DNA from: Coneutiohabitans thermophilus
Lineage (GTDB): Bacteria; Zhuqueibacterota; Zhuqueibacteria; Zhuqueibacterales; Zhuqueibacteraceae
Length of the DNA: 64,000 bases
Assembly: GCA_034505235.1 (NCBI GenBank)
Contig: JAPDQY010000001.1
Span: 52,760-116,759, forward strand
Direction of reading: 5' to 3'
Shown: piece by piece, positions 45,857-54,689 of the stretch
Layout of the letters: each line of letters begins with the position of its first letter
How positions within the stretch are numbered: position 1 is the first letter of the stretch
Program-made: the position numbers and the translations under genes
The notes under the pieces: model-generated
What the model was told of the DNA's origin: nothing
The model's database searches: none
The model's input: the letters and a program-made list of their open reading frames with translations, nothing else

Positions 45857-46423
45857 ATGGTAGCCACTAAAGCTAAACGAAATTTCTCACCATGCAAGCC
45901 GGAAATGCCGGGGCGGCGGTGGTGCGCGCGCCTGGCCGGCATTCAGCTTGGCCTGCTGTCCGGCGTTCTCCTGCTGGGCGTTCGCCATCCTTTTCATGTC
46001 AGCGTCTGCCAGGTGGATCACAATCCCCAAACCCAGGCACTGGAAATCACCTTCCGCCTCTTCACCGATGATCTCGAAGAGGCGCTGCTGGCACAGGGCA
46101 CGGGCCGGCTGATGCTGGGCGACTCACGCGAAGCGCCGGCAGTGGATCGTTACCTCTTCAATTATCTCAAACACGCCGTGGTGTTCGTGGTCAACGGCGA
46201 CACCGCCCGTTTTCAATATGTCGGCCGGGAAACGGAAACCGATGTCACCTGGTGCTATGTCGAGATTCTCAAAATCGCACAGGTGAAAAAAATTGCCATC
46301 ACCAACCGGCTGCTGCATGAGCTTTTCGAAGATCAAATCAATCTGGTGCACGTCAAGGCGGGCGGCAAACTCAAGAGCCTGCAACTGCGGCGTGGCCATG
46401 CCACCGACACGCTGGAATTCTGA
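45857..46423 (+). CDS. DUF6702 family protein
   Basis: A 188-residue exported protein. A hydrophobic N-terminal segment (LGLLSGVLLLGV) is followed by RHPFHVSVCQVDHN, the family's opening. The body includes ITFRLFTDDLEEAL and YLKHAVVFVVNG, and ends in the characteristic FEDQINLVHVKAGGKLKSLQL. DUF6702 is restricted mostly to the FCB group and is often next to an M1 peptidase gene, as here. The function is unknown. The start is ambiguous: ATG at 45857 or ATG at 45905. The latter gives a shorter, more standard signal peptide; neither has a strong ribosome binding site. Confidence 0.82.
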   Translation: MVATKAKRNFSPCKPEMPGRRWCARLAGIQLGLLSGVLLLGVRHPFHVSVCQVDHNPQTQALEITFRLFTDDLEEALLAQGTGRLMLGDSREAPAVDRYLFNYLKHAVVFVVNGDTARFQYVGRETETDVTWCYVEILKIAQVKKIAITNRLLHELFEDQINLVHVKAGGKLKSLQLRRGHATDTLEF

Positions 46424-46467
46424 CGGCTGCGCCTCCTTCGCGTCCGGCGAACCACAGGAAATCAAAC

Positions 46468-46764
46468 ATGCCCACTCCCCTCAACATCTTTCCAGTTGAT
46501 GCCCGGACACTCGGGATCGACTGGGATGACGGCCGCCGCACGACTTACAGCTTGCGGTTCCTGCGCGGCCGTTGTTGTTGCGCCGCCTGCGTCGATGAAG
46601 TCACCGGCCGGCGCCGGGTTTTTCCCGAAGACATTCCCGAGGACATCCGTGCCCTGGAGGCCAGACCAGTGGGCCGCTATGCCGTTCAATTCCTCTGGTC
46701 CGACGGGCATGACAGCGGCATCTATACTTTCGACTACTTGCGAGGTCTTGAGCAAAAAAGTTGA
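46468..46764 (+). CDS. DUF971 protein
   Basis: A 98-residue single-domain protein of the DUF971 family (gamma-butyrobetaine hydroxylase-like N-terminal fold). Visible pattern: DDGRRTTYSLRFLRGRCCCAACVDE with the cysteine group (short form RCCCAAC), then RPVGRYAVQFLWSDGHDSGIY and FDYLR at the end. Members are linked with Fe-S or iron-related processes by gene neighbourhood. ATG at 46468 with AGGAA upstream. It lies 44 bases after the DUF6702 gene and 144 bases before miaB on the same strand, and may share a transcript with both. Confidence 0.88.
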   Translation: MPTPLNIFPVDARTLGIDWDDGRRTTYSLRFLRGRCCCAACVDEVTGRRRVFPEDIPEDIRALEARPVGRYAVQFLWSDGHDSGIYTFDYLRGLEQKS

Positions 46765-46908
46765 AACTTGTCACGGAATGTGCTATCTTGGCGGGCCGAT
46801 TGCCAGCCGCCTGGCGCACCGGTGACCATCCGGTGGCAGGCCTGGAGCGAGCTGCGGACATGAGCGCAGACAACCGGCAGAAAATTCGCACGCAACGACA
46901 GCGCAAAC

Positions 46909-48264
46909 ATGAAGATCTATCTTGAAACCTACGGCTGCCAGATGAACGAATACGACTCGGAGGTGATTCGTTCAGTTCTGCGCCAGCAACAACACGAGTT
47001 CACCGAAGTCGAAGCCCAGGCCGACGTGGTTTTGCTCAATACATGTGCGATCCGCGAAAATGCGCATGAAAAAATTTTCCACCGCCTGGAACACCTGCGC
47101 GGTCTCAAGCAGCGGCGCAAGGGCAGGCTCATCGTGGGCGTGCTGGGCTGCATGGCGCAAAACCTGCGCGCCGAGCTGGCGGAGCGCGCCAGTGTCGTGG
47201 ATATCGTTGCCGGCCCCGACAGCTACAAACGGCTGCCGGCCCTGATGGCTGCGGTGCGGGAGGGTCGCGAAAAAGCCTTCGACTTTTCGCTGTCAGAGTA
47301 CGAGACGTATGCCGATATTGCCCCACAACGCCGGCCGGGGGTGAACGCGTGGATTGCGATCATGCGCGGCTGTGACAACTTCTGCACCTTTTGCGTGGTG
47401 CCCTACACCCGCGGCCGGGAACGCAGCCGCGAGCCGCGCAACATCGTGGCGGAGGCGGAACGCATTGCCGCCGAGGGTTTCAAGCAGGTCACCCTGCTCG
47501 GCCAAAACGTCAACTCCTACCGCTACGAGCACTATGATTTCGCCGACCTGCTGCAGATGGTGGCGGAGGTCGAGGGACTCGAGCGCATCCGCTTCACTTC
47601 GCCGCATCCCAAGGATTTTCCGCGCAAGCTGCTGCAGACGATGGCACGCCATCCCAAGCTGTGCAAGCACATTCATCTGCCGCTGCAGGCGGGCAGCAAC
47701 GCCGTACTCGCACGCATGAATCGCAACTACACGCGCGAGGAGTTTCTGGCTTTGGTCGCGGAGATTCGCGACATTTTGCCGGAAGTTTCCCTGACCACCG
47801 ACATCATCTGCGGCTTCTGCGGCGAAACCGAAGCCGATTTCGAGGAAACCCTGCAGGTGGTCGAGCAGGTGCGCTTTGACTCGGCCTTCACGTTCAAATA
47901 CAGCCAGCGCCAGCATACCATCGCCGCGCGCAAATATGCCGATGATGTCCCGGAGCAGGTCAAGACCGCGCGCCTGATGCGATTGAATGAATTGCAGCGC
48001 GAAATTTCCCTGGCACAAAACGCGCGCGAAGTGGGCCGCGTGCATACCGTGCTGGTCGAGGAAGTGAGCAAGAAGCGGCCGGACGAATGGCTGGGGCGCA
48101 CCGATCAAAACAAGGGCGTGGTGTTTGCCGGCCGGGTCAAGCCCGGTGATTTGGTGCGGGTGCGGATCGTGTCTTACGGCACCAATACCCTGCTGGGCAC
48201 AATCGTGGGGGATTATCGTCACCGCTTCCCGATTCAGCAGGAGGCGCCGGTGTGTTGCGCTTGA
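46909..48264 (+). CDS. miaB: tRNA-2-methylthio-N6-isopentenyladenosine37 synthase MiaB
   Basis: A 451-residue radical-SAM methylthiotransferase that adds the 2-methylthio group to i6A37 of tRNAs reading UNN codons. The N-terminal cluster Cys are C10 (ETYGCQMN), C46 (LLNTCAIREN) and C81 (GVLGCMAQ). The radical-SAM cluster Cys are C155, C159 and C162 in RGCDNFCTFCVVPYTRG. The TRAM domain ends the protein (VLVEEVSKKRPDEWLGRT and RVRIVSYGTNTLLGT). The sequence GRERSRE after the radical-SAM motif favours MiaB over MtaB or RimO. Confidence 0.95.
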   Translation: MKIYLETYGCQMNEYDSEVIRSVLRQQQHEFTEVEAQADVVLLNTCAIRENAHEKIFHRLEHLRGLKQRRKGRLIVGVLGCMAQNLRAELAERASVVDIVAGPDSYKRLPALMAAVREGREKAFDFSLSEYETYADIAPQRRPGVNAWIAIMRGCDNFCTFCVVPYTRGRERSREPRNIVAEAERIAAEGFKQVTLLGQNVNSYRYEHYDFADLLQMVAEVEGLERIRFTSPHPKDFPRKLLQTMARHPKLCKHIHLPLQAGSNAVLARMNRNYTREEFLALVAEIRDILPEVSLTTDIICGFCGETEADFEETLQVVEQVRFDSAFTFKYSQRQHTIAARKYADDVPEQVKTARLMRLNELQREISLAQNAREVGRVHTVLVEEVSKKRPDEWLGRTDQNKGVVFAGRVKPGDLVRVRIVSYGTNTLLGTIVGDYRHRFPIQQEAPVCCA

Positions 48265-48369
48265 AGGACTTTTGGCGCGGCAATGCGGGATAGCTTGCAG
48301 TGTTCTGCCCGGCCAGGCGGGCATCGCAGGCAAACACACAACCTGGACACGGGCTTTAAAAAACACTCC

Positions 48370-48394
48370 GCCAAATCATTCGTGAGGATTTGGC
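48370..48394. repeat. Small inverted repeat downstream of miaB
   Basis: GCCAAATC (48370-48377) and GATTTGGC (48387-48394) are perfect eight-base arms with a nine-base loop. It lies between miaB and the acyl-CoA dehydrogenase gene. No T-run follows on the plus strand, so it may be an operator or a weak terminator. Confidence 0.35.
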
Positions 48395-48494
48395 AAACGC
48401 TGACCGGACAGGCCGTCTGAACTCGGGATTGGTGCCGGCGGCATGCGGGCGCTATTCCGCAAAGGCCTCATCATCACCCTGCGTCTGCGCGAAC

Positions 48495-49661
48495 ATGTCC
48501 ACTCTCAACCCCTTCGATTTTTACAACATTGAAGCCTCCCTCTCGGACGAGGAAAAAGCGGTGCGCGACCAGGTGCGCGAGTTCGTGCACAAGGAGGTAA
48601 AACCCGTCATTCGCGACCATTTTCGCGAGGGCACTTTCCCGCGCCAGCTCATCAAACCGATCGGAGAGATGGGCCTGCTGGGTGCCAACTTGAGGGGCTA
48701 TGACTGCCCGGGCCTGAACAACGTCGCCTACGGGTTGATCATGCAGGAATTGGAGGCGGGTGACAGCGGCCTGCGCAGTTTTGCCTCGGTGCAGGGCGCG
48801 CTGGTGATGTATCCGATCTGGGCGTTTGGCAGCGAAGAACAAAAGCAAAAATATCTGCCGCGGCTGGCGCGCGCCGAGTTGATCGGCTGTTTCGGTTTGA
48901 CGGAGCCGGACTACGGCTCCAATCCCGCCGGCATGATTTCACGTGCCGAGCGGCGTGCGGATGGCTTCGTGCTCAACGGCCGCAAAATGTGGATCACCAA
49001 CGGCACACTGGCCGACGTCGCCGTGATCTGGGCCAAGCTCGACGGCACGATACGCGGCTTTCTGGTGGAAAAAGGCACCCCGGGCTTCCGCCAGCAGAAA
49101 ATCCACGGCAAGCTCTCTCTGCGCGCCTCCGACACCGCCGAGCTGCTGTTGGATGATTGTCATGTGCCAACCGCGGCCATGCTGCCGCACGCCGAGGGTC
49201 TGAAAGCCCCTCTGAGCTGCCTGAGTCAAGCGCGCTACGGCATTGCCTGGGGCGTGTTGGGCGCGGCGCTGGCCTGCTATCAAGAGGCGCTGGCTTATGC
49301 CAAAGGCCGCATCATGTTCGACAAACCGATCGCCGCGTTCCAGTTGATCCAGGAGAAATTCGCGCACATGGTCAGCGAGATCACCAAAATGCAGTTGCTC
49401 TGCCTGCATCTCGGCCGCCTGAAGGATCAGGGCCGGGCGCAGCCGGCACAAATCAGCCTGGCGAAGCGCAACAACTGCCATCACGCGCTGGAGATTGCGC
49501 GCCTGTGCCGCGAAATTCTCGGCGCCAACGGCATCATCGACGACTATCTCGCCATGCGCCATGCGGTCAATCTGGAAAGTGTGAAAACCTACGAAGGCAC
49601 TCATGAAATTCACACCTTGATTTTGGGCCAGGCGGTCACCGGCATGGCGGCATTTCATTGA
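48495..49661 (+). CDS. Acyl-CoA dehydrogenase, glutaryl-CoA dehydrogenase-like
   Basis: A 388-residue FAD flavoenzyme. The sequence follows the glutaryl-CoA dehydrogenase branch closely: MQELEAGDSGLRSFASVQ, GCFGLTEPDYGSNPAGM, MWITNGTLADVAVIWAK, and the catalytic Glu in KTYEGTHEIHTLILG. GCDH oxidises and decarboxylates glutaryl-CoA to crotonyl-CoA in lysine, tryptophan or benzoate breakdown. Other enzymes of these routes are not in the window, so the substrate is inferred. ATG at 48495 fits homologues; the frame extends upstream 35 codons without merit. No ribosome binding site is obvious. Confidence 0.88.
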   Translation: MSTLNPFDFYNIEASLSDEEKAVRDQVREFVHKEVKPVIRDHFREGTFPRQLIKPIGEMGLLGANLRGYDCPGLNNVAYGLIMQELEAGDSGLRSFASVQGALVMYPIWAFGSEEQKQKYLPRLARAELIGCFGLTEPDYGSNPAGMISRAERRADGFVLNGRKMWITNGTLADVAVIWAKLDGTIRGFLVEKGTPGFRQQKIHGKLSLRASDTAELLLDDCHVPTAAMLPHAEGLKAPLSCLSQARYGIAWGVLGAALACYQEALAYAKGRIMFDKPIAAFQLIQEKFAHMVSEITKMQLLCLHLGRLKDQGRAQPAQISLAKRNNCHHALEIARLCREILGANGIIDDYLAMRHAVNLESVKTYEGTHEIHTLILGQAVTGMAAFH

Positions 49662-49741
49662 CGCCCGGCCCGCAAGAGGACTCATTCTCCGGTAGGAGTC
49701 GTGCGCGAACCAAAGTCTGATTCATCTTTTTAGGAGGAAGT

Positions 49742-50155
49742 GTGAAGCCGTACGATCAACTCAGGGATGATGGCATGCCCCGTTTCACGCTCGAACAGGC
49801 CAATTTGCTGTTGCCCAGGCTGATCGAGCTGACCGAGCAGGTGATCGAAGCATTGCAGGAGGCCAAGGATCGGATGGAGGCCGAGCAGTTGTTCAATGAG
49901 GCCGACGCCCAGCAGAGCTACGATCTGCAGGTGGCTTTGACACTCGAGCGCTGGTCCCAACAGGTGCTCAAGCTCGGCGCCTATCCCAAGGGCTATTTCA
50001 CGGTCGATTTCAAGAGCATGATCCCGGAAACGCTGCTGTGCTGGACCTATGGCGAAACGCAGATCACGCACACGCACAAAGTCTGGGAAAATTTCAAACA
50101 TCGCCGGCCCATCGAACATCCGGAAGTTTATTCGTTCGCCTTTTCGCTGAACTGA
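49742..50155 (+). CDS. DUF2203 family protein
   Basis: A 137-residue cytoplasmic protein. It has the family's N-terminal helix (FTLEQANLLLPRLIELTEQV), a helical middle, and the C-terminal ETLLCWTYGETQITHTHKVWENFKHRRPI-type pattern (short form CWTYGETQ). The final LN-type end is preceded by HRRPIEHPEVYSFAF. Function unknown. GTG at 49742 is the start: AGGAGG lies five bases upstream. A strong hairpin follows its stop, so it may form its own unit or the end of the preceding one. Confidence 0.85.
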   Translation: MKPYDQLRDDGMPRFTLEQANLLLPRLIELTEQVIEALQEAKDRMEAEQLFNEADAQQSYDLQVALTLERWSQQVLKLGAYPKGYFTVDFKSMIPETLLCWTYGETQITHTHKVWENFKHRRPIEHPEVYSFAFSLN

Positions 50156-50160
50156 GTGCC

Positions 50161-50200
50161 ACACTGCCCGCAGGCGAAGATCGGGCGGGCAGTGTTCTCC
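50161..50200 (+). terminator. Hairpin terminator after the DUF2203 gene
   Basis: ACACTGCCCGC (50161-50171) and GCGGGCAGTGT (50185-50195) are perfect 11-base arms, followed by TCTCCTT. The stem starts five bases after the stop. The T-tract is short, but the stem is very stable. Confidence 0.6.
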
Positions 50201-50247
50201 TTGCCCGGCGAACAGAAAGGTCTGGCTCAAATGTGTGCAAGTGATTC

Positions 50248-51390
50248 ATGAAAACGGATTCCCCCAGCCTGCTTCGTCACCCCCACCAGGAAATTTCCAC
50301 CCCCGCACGACTGCCGGCAAAGGGGCGTCAGGTGCTGCCCTGGCTGCTCAGTCTCGTGTTGCTTTTTCTCATTTTTCGAATAGCCGCCTTTGTGCGCCAG
50401 CCGCCGGTCGCCGAGGTGGCGACCGTGAAGCAGGAAACCGTGGTGCGCGTGCTGGCGCTCAACGCCCGCGTCCGGCCGCGCTACACCAACCGGATCACAC
50501 CGGTGGTTTCCGGCCGCTTGGTGCGGCTCAACCGCGAGGAAGGCGAAGCGGTGCAGCAGGGTGAAGTGCTGGCGCAGATTTTCGACGAAGCGGCCACCGC
50601 CGCGCTGCGGCAGGCACAGGCCGCGGCAGCCACCGAGCAGGAGCGCTGGTTGCAGGCCTGCCGTGATTTCGAGCGCGCCCGGGAGCTGCACCAGGCCGGT
50701 TTGATTTCCGCGGAGGAATTGGAAAAGGCCCAGCTCACGCGTGCGCAGTTCGAAAAGACGCTGCAGCAGCGGCAGGCGGTGGTGGCCGAAGCCCGGGCGC
50801 GACTTGCGGATTACCTCCTGCGCGCCCCCTTCAACGGTTACGTTCTCGCACGACCGGTCGATCCCGGCCAGATCGTGACCCCCGGAACCGTGATCTATGA
50901 AATCGCCACCACCGAACAACTCGAAGTCGAAGCGGAAGTGGATGAACAGTATCTCAGCGAGCTCACGCCGGGCATGCCGGCGACGGTTTCCCCGCTGGGC
51001 AACAACCGCCGGCTTTATGAGACCAGGCTGTGTTACATTGCAAAAGGTGTGAACCCCCAAACCGGCGCCGCCATCGTCCGCTTCTGCTTTGTCGATGCGC
51101 CGCCGGCCTGGCCCATCGGCCTGTCACTGGACGTCAATCTCACCGTGGCCCGCCATGAGAATGCGCTCACGGTGCCGCGTGCCGCAGTGGCCGGCTTCGG
51201 CAGCGCACCGTATGTTTATGTGGTGCGGGAGGGCCGTGCGACGCGGCGGCCGGTGCAGGTGATCGACTGGCAAGCCGAGCGGATCGTGGTGCTGAGCGGC
51301 CTCGCCGCCGGCGAGACCGTCATCATGAATCCGAGGATGGTATCCGATGGTATGGCAATTCGGCCGCGACTTTCTCAAACCGCGCTTTGA
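50248..51390 (+). CDS. Periplasmic adaptor (HlyD/MacA-like) of an ABC export system
   Basis: A 380-residue membrane-fusion protein. One N-terminal membrane helix (LPWLLSLVLLFLIFRIAAF) precedes a lipoyl half (VVSGRLVRLNREEGEAVQQGEVLA), a coiled-coil hairpin (residues 120-190), the second lipoyl half (LRAPFNGYVLARPVDPGQIV), a beta-barrel and a membrane-proximal domain. It should link an inner-membrane pump to the outer membrane. Its last 44 bases overlap the start of the permease gene, and the ATPase follows, giving a MacAB-like or LolCDE-like tripartite system. No outer-membrane channel gene is visible. Confidence 0.9.
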   Translation: MKTDSPSLLRHPHQEISTPARLPAKGRQVLPWLLSLVLLFLIFRIAAFVRQPPVAEVATVKQETVVRVLALNARVRPRYTNRITPVVSGRLVRLNREEGEAVQQGEVLAQIFDEAATAALRQAQAAAATEQERWLQACRDFERARELHQAGLISAEELEKAQLTRAQFEKTLQQRQAVVAEARARLADYLLRAPFNGYVLARPVDPGQIVTPGTVIYEIATTEQLEVEAEVDEQYLSELTPGMPATVSPLGNNRRLYETRLCYIAKGVNPQTGAAIVRFCFVDAPPAWPIGLSLDVNLTVARHENALTVPRAAVAGFGSAPYVYVVREGRATRRPVQVIDWQAERIVVLSGLAAGETVIMNPRMVSDGMAIRPRLSQTAL

Positions 51391-52594
51391 ACTGAAAGTT
51401 GCCTGGCGTTACCTGTGCAGCAGTCCCCTGCAAACCGGTTTGATTCTGCTCGGCATTGTGGTCGGCATCGTGGTCTACACGTTCATCGCGGCCCTGATCA
51501 ACGGTTTGGCGACGCGTCTGACCAACGACGTGGTGGGCAATCTCGCCCATGTGACGCTGGAGCCGCCGGAACGCGAGCCGGCGCTGTTGCGCATGCCGCC
51601 GGAGGGCCGGCCGCTGGTGGCGGTGCAGCGGCTAAATCAACAGCGCACGGAAATCACCGGCTGGCGGCATCTGGTGGCGACGATCGCGCAAACCCCGGGC
51701 GTGAGCGTGGTGGTGCCGCAGGTGATCGGCAACGGTTTCATCCAGCGGGGGGAAAAGATCGCGCCGGTGAACATTACCGGTTGCGAGCCGGAGAATCTTT
51801 CCGCCATCATCGATGTGGCCGGCGGCTTGGTGCGCGGGCAGGCTGTGCTGGCGCCCGGGGAGGTGCTGATCGGAGTGCGGCTGGCGGAAGAGCTGGGCGT
51901 CACCACCGGCCAGCGCCTGCTGCTGCAGAGCGAGCGCGGCCGCAGCCGCGCCCTGCTGATTCGCGGTCTCTTTGACGTGGGCAGTGCCAGCGTCAACGAG
52001 CGCGTGGTGTTTGTCGAGCTGGGCACGGCGCAGGCGTTGCTGGACTTGCAGGGCAGCGTTACCCAGATCGCGGTGAAGTTGCAGAACATTTTCACCGCAC
52101 AACAACTCGCCGTCCGGCTGGCCGGCAGCACCGGGCTGCAGGCCAGGAACTGGATCGACGAGAACCGGCGGCTGCAGGAGGGCCTGCGTTCGCAGGGCAT
52201 GACCGGTGATCTCATCAAAATTTTCAGCCTGCTGGTGATCATCATCGGCGTGGCGAGCAAGCTGCTGCTCGCCGCCGTGCGGCGCAGCCCGGAAATCGGC
52301 ATCATGCGCAGCATGGGCGTGGGCCAAACCTCGATCATTGTCATTTTTCTGTTGCAGGGCTGGCTGCTGGGCCTGGTCGGCTCCAGCGTGGGTGCCGGGG
52401 TGGGCTGGTTTTTTTGTGAATTTTTGCGGGTGGTGACGCTGCGGCCAGACGGCCGCGCCGGCCTGCCCGTTGATCCGGCGCAGGGCGAGTACGGTCTGGC
52501 CATCATCCTGGCCACGGTGTTCAGCACGCTGGCGGCGATTCTGCCGGCACGCGCCGCTGCCAAAGTCGATCCGGTGGAGGTGTTGCACCAATGA
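51347..52594 (+). CDS. FtsX-like ABC transporter permease
   Basis: A 415-residue permease of the MacB/LolC-type class: one helix near the N-terminus (TGLILLGIVVGIVVYTFIAAL, quoted in part as GIVVGIVVYTFIAAL), a long periplasmic domain, and three C-terminal helices with SPEIGIMRSMGVGQTSII between the first two. It ends in ARAAAKVDPVEVLHQ, the family's last motif. ATG at 51347 lies inside the 3' end of the adaptor gene (44-base overlap), and its stop overlaps the ATPase start in ATGA. Substrate could be a lipoprotein, peptide or lipid. Confidence 0.92.
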   Translation: MVWQFGRDFLKPRFELKVAWRYLCSSPLQTGLILLGIVVGIVVYTFIAALINGLATRLTNDVVGNLAHVTLEPPEREPALLRMPPEGRPLVAVQRLNQQRTEITGWRHLVATIAQTPGVSVVVPQVIGNGFIQRGEKIAPVNITGCEPENLSAIIDVAGGLVRGQAVLAPGEVLIGVRLAEELGVTTGQRLLLQSERGRSRALLIRGLFDVGSASVNERVVFVELGTAQALLDLQGSVTQIAVKLQNIFTAQQLAVRLAGSTGLQARNWIDENRRLQEGLRSQGMTGDLIKIFSLLVIIIGVASKLLLAAVRRSPEIGIMRSMGVGQTSIIVIFLLQGWLLGLVGSSVGAGVGWFFCEFLRVVTLRPDGRAGLPVDPAQGEYGLAIILATVFSTLAAILPARAAAKVDPVEVLHQ

Positions 52595-53271
52595 GCGCAC
52601 TCGTGCTGCGTGCCCGGCAAATCGTCAAAACCTTTCACGACGGCGAGCTGGAAACCCAGGTGCTCAAGGGCATTGATTTGGATATTGCCGCCGGTGATTT
52701 CCTGGCGCTGATGGGGCCCAGCGGCAGCGGCAAGAGCACTCTGCTCGCCATCCTGGGAACTCTGTTGCGGCCGACCAGTGGCACGCTCGAAGTGGCCGGG
52801 CAAACCACCGCGGGCGTTGATGATGCCACCCTCACCCGTTTCCGCAACCGCCATCTGGGCTTCGTTTATCAATTTCACCATCTGCTGCCCGATTTCACCG
52901 CGCGGGAGAATGTGCTGTTTCCGGCGCTCGCTCATTATGGCCGCGAGACCGCCGCGGCGCGCCAGCGTGCCGCAGCGCTGCTGCAGCGCGTGGGCCTGGG
53001 CCACCGCCTCGATTACAAGGCTGCCAAGCTCTCCGGCGGCCAAAAACAGCGGGTCGCCGTCGCGCGCGCCGTGATGATGAAACCCGAACTCGTTTTGGCA
53101 GATGAACCCACCGGCAATCTGGATCGCGAGGCGGCCGGCGAGGTGATGACACTGTTGCACGAGATGCGCGACCAGGAAGGCACCGCCTTCCTGATCAGCA
53201 CACACGATCCCCAGATTGCGGCGCGCTGTGACCGTGTGATTCAAATCGTCGACGGACGCATCCAATCCTGA
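52591..53271 (+). CDS. ABC transporter ATP-binding protein (LolD/MacB-like)
   Basis: A 226-residue ATPase with all nucleotide-binding motifs: Walker A GPSGSGKSTLLAIL near residue 40, the Q-loop FVYQFHHLLPDFTARENV, the signature LSGGQKQRVAVARA, Walker B ELVLADEPTGNLD and the H-loop STHDPQIA. The sequence is of the LolD type. Its start overlaps the permease stop by four bases. It forms the energy-coupling subunit of the adaptor-permease-ATPase export system. Confidence 0.95.
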   Translation: MSALVLRARQIVKTFHDGELETQVLKGIDLDIAAGDFLALMGPSGSGKSTLLAILGTLLRPTSGTLEVAGQTTAGVDDATLTRFRNRHLGFVYQFHHLLPDFTARENVLFPALAHYGRETAAARQRAAALLQRVGLGHRLDYKAAKLSGGQKQRVAVARAVMMKPELVLADEPTGNLDREAAGEVMTLLHEMRDQEGTAFLISTHDPQIAARCDRVIQIVDGRIQS

Positions 53272-53289
53272 AAGGCGGCGAACGGTCGG

Positions 53290-54114
53290 ATGTTCAAGCT
53301 CATTTTCTTTTCTCTCTTCAGCCATCTCGCCATTGGCAGCCTGCTGCCGTTGTTTTTCATTGCCCTCGAAGAAATTGGCACGCTGTATTTTCGGCTGGTC
53401 AGCCTGCTGGCGGCGCTCTTTCTGGGCTTCGCCCTGCTCGCCCAACCCTTCAGCGCTGCACAGCCGGCCGTGATGTCAGTGGCCGGCCTTTCCACCGGCT
53501 GGGTGCTGGGGTTGCTGGCCGCCAGTCTCGTCATCCTGCTGGCCGGCGCGTTGTGGATCCAAACCCTGCGCAAGCGTTATCTGTGGCCGGCGTTCGGAGC
53601 CGGGGTGCTGGCGCTGCTGGCGGGCGCCTTCTTTTTTCCCGCAGCTGCCGGTGCCGCACAACCCGCCTTGCCCTTGAAAGCCCTGAGCGTTGCGGGCTCG
53701 GCTTTCCTGTTGGGCAGCGTGATGACGGCCATGATCACCGGACATTGGTATTTGGTGAATCATCGCCTGACGATGCAGCCGTTGCGAATTGCCTCCCTGC
53801 TGTTTCTGGCAGCCGTGATCCTGCGGACGCTGTTCGTGACCGGTGTGATGTCATTCCATGCGCTGGCTGAGGAGACGACAGCCGCCGCACTCACCCGCCA
53901 TTTGCTCGGCCTTTCCGGCGAGGGCTTGATCTTTTGGGCGCGGGTGGCGATCGGGCTGGTCGGGCCGCTGATTTTCGGTTTCATGGTCCAGGCAACGGTG
54001 AAGCTGCGCAGCACGCAATCCGCCACCGGCATCCTCTATGCTGCCGTGGTGATGGTGTTCATCGGCGAGGCATTTTCGAAGTTTATCTGGTTCTTCACGG
54101 GCATTCCGGTTTAG
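53290..54114 (+). CDS. Polytopic membrane protein of unknown function
   Basis: A 274-residue protein with about eight hydrophobic helices. It starts with a membrane segment (MFKLIFFSLFSHLAIGSLLP) and contains TGHWYLVNHRLTMQPLRI between helices, a short polar loop that may be functional. No family is recognised. It starts 18 bases after the ATPase gene on the same strand, with only a weak ribosome binding site (GAACGG). Position suggests it belongs to the export operon as an accessory membrane subunit, but it could be independent. A long hairpin with a T-run follows 90 bases after the stop. Confidence 0.7.
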   Translation: MFKLIFFSLFSHLAIGSLLPLFFIALEEIGTLYFRLVSLLAALFLGFALLAQPFSAAQPAVMSVAGLSTGWVLGLLAASLVILLAGALWIQTLRKRYLWPAFGAGVLALLAGAFFFPAAAGAAQPALPLKALSVAGSAFLLGSVMTAMITGHWYLVNHRLTMQPLRIASLLFLAAVILRTLFVTGVMSFHALAEETTAAALTRHLLGLSGEGLIFWARVAIGLVGPLIFGFMVQATVKLRSTQSATGILYAAVVMVFIGEAFSKFIWFFTGIPV

Positions 54115-54204
54115 CCTGTAGCGGTTTCCCCAATTGTGCATGGTAATCCCTCGGTAACGTGTGGCGTGGCGCCGACATTCCTGCCGGCAGACGAGAGGCC
54201 CGGG

Positions 54205-54256
54205 CTGCACCCCCACATGTAACTGAGGCATTCCTGCGCATGGGTGCAGGCTTTTT
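54205..54256 (+). terminator. Terminator-like hairpin after the export operon
   Basis: CTGCACCC (54205-54212) pairs with GGGTGCAG (54242-54249) across a 29-base loop, followed by GCTTTTT. The long loop lowers confidence, but the position after the membrane protein gene fits. Confidence 0.5.
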
Positions 54257-54486
54257 GAGATCCTTGTTGCCGGCCCCGCCGGTGGCGCGAGTTTCCCGCA
54301 TTCAGTGACTGCAGTTTTGCCGGATCGCGCATGCGTGTCTGCCCCATAGCCCCGTCTCATCGCAAAGAGGTTCCGACAACGGCTTGGCCGCAGCCTTGAA
54401 AACCGCAAAGGCCCCCCACTGCCAGATGCCTTGCCCAAGCCCGTCTCTGGCGGGAGGGAATCTTGTCTGCCGCCACGAATTATGTC

Positions 54487-54515
54487 TTGATTTTCGGGTG
54501 TTAACGACCTATATT
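54487..54515 (+). promoter_or_regulatory. Candidate sigma-70-type promoter for the 139-residue gene and rny
   Basis: TTGATT (54487-54492), a 17-base spacer and TATATT (54510-54515), in the only AT-rich part of this gap. A transcript would begin near 54522 and carry a leader of about 165 bases before the ATG at 54690. Confidence 0.5.
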
Positions 54516-54689
54516 TTTCGCACTTTTGAACAAGCAGGATGCCTGGAGCGTGGCCCTCAAACCGGCATTCTTTGGCCTGGGCGCAACGCAGAGACAACAA
54601 GACGCGTTCGCCCGTACGGTTGCAAAAGAGGCGGGATGACGGCTGCGGCTCTGGCGCGAAGGCATCAGCTCATCTCAGGAGAGACCACC

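Larger units (their letters stand above)
54115..54689. other. Intergenic region with terminator and promoter
   Basis: 575 bases between the membrane protein gene and the 139-residue gene. It contains a terminator-like hairpin (54205-54256) and a promoter-like pair (54487-54515), so it is a boundary between two transcription units. No gene is convincing. Confidence 0.5.

Noticed and set aside
50161..50200. Riboswitch ahead of the export operon
   Set aside because: It is a simple 11-base-pair hairpin with no conserved aptamer-like elements and lies right after a stop codon, so a terminator explains it.
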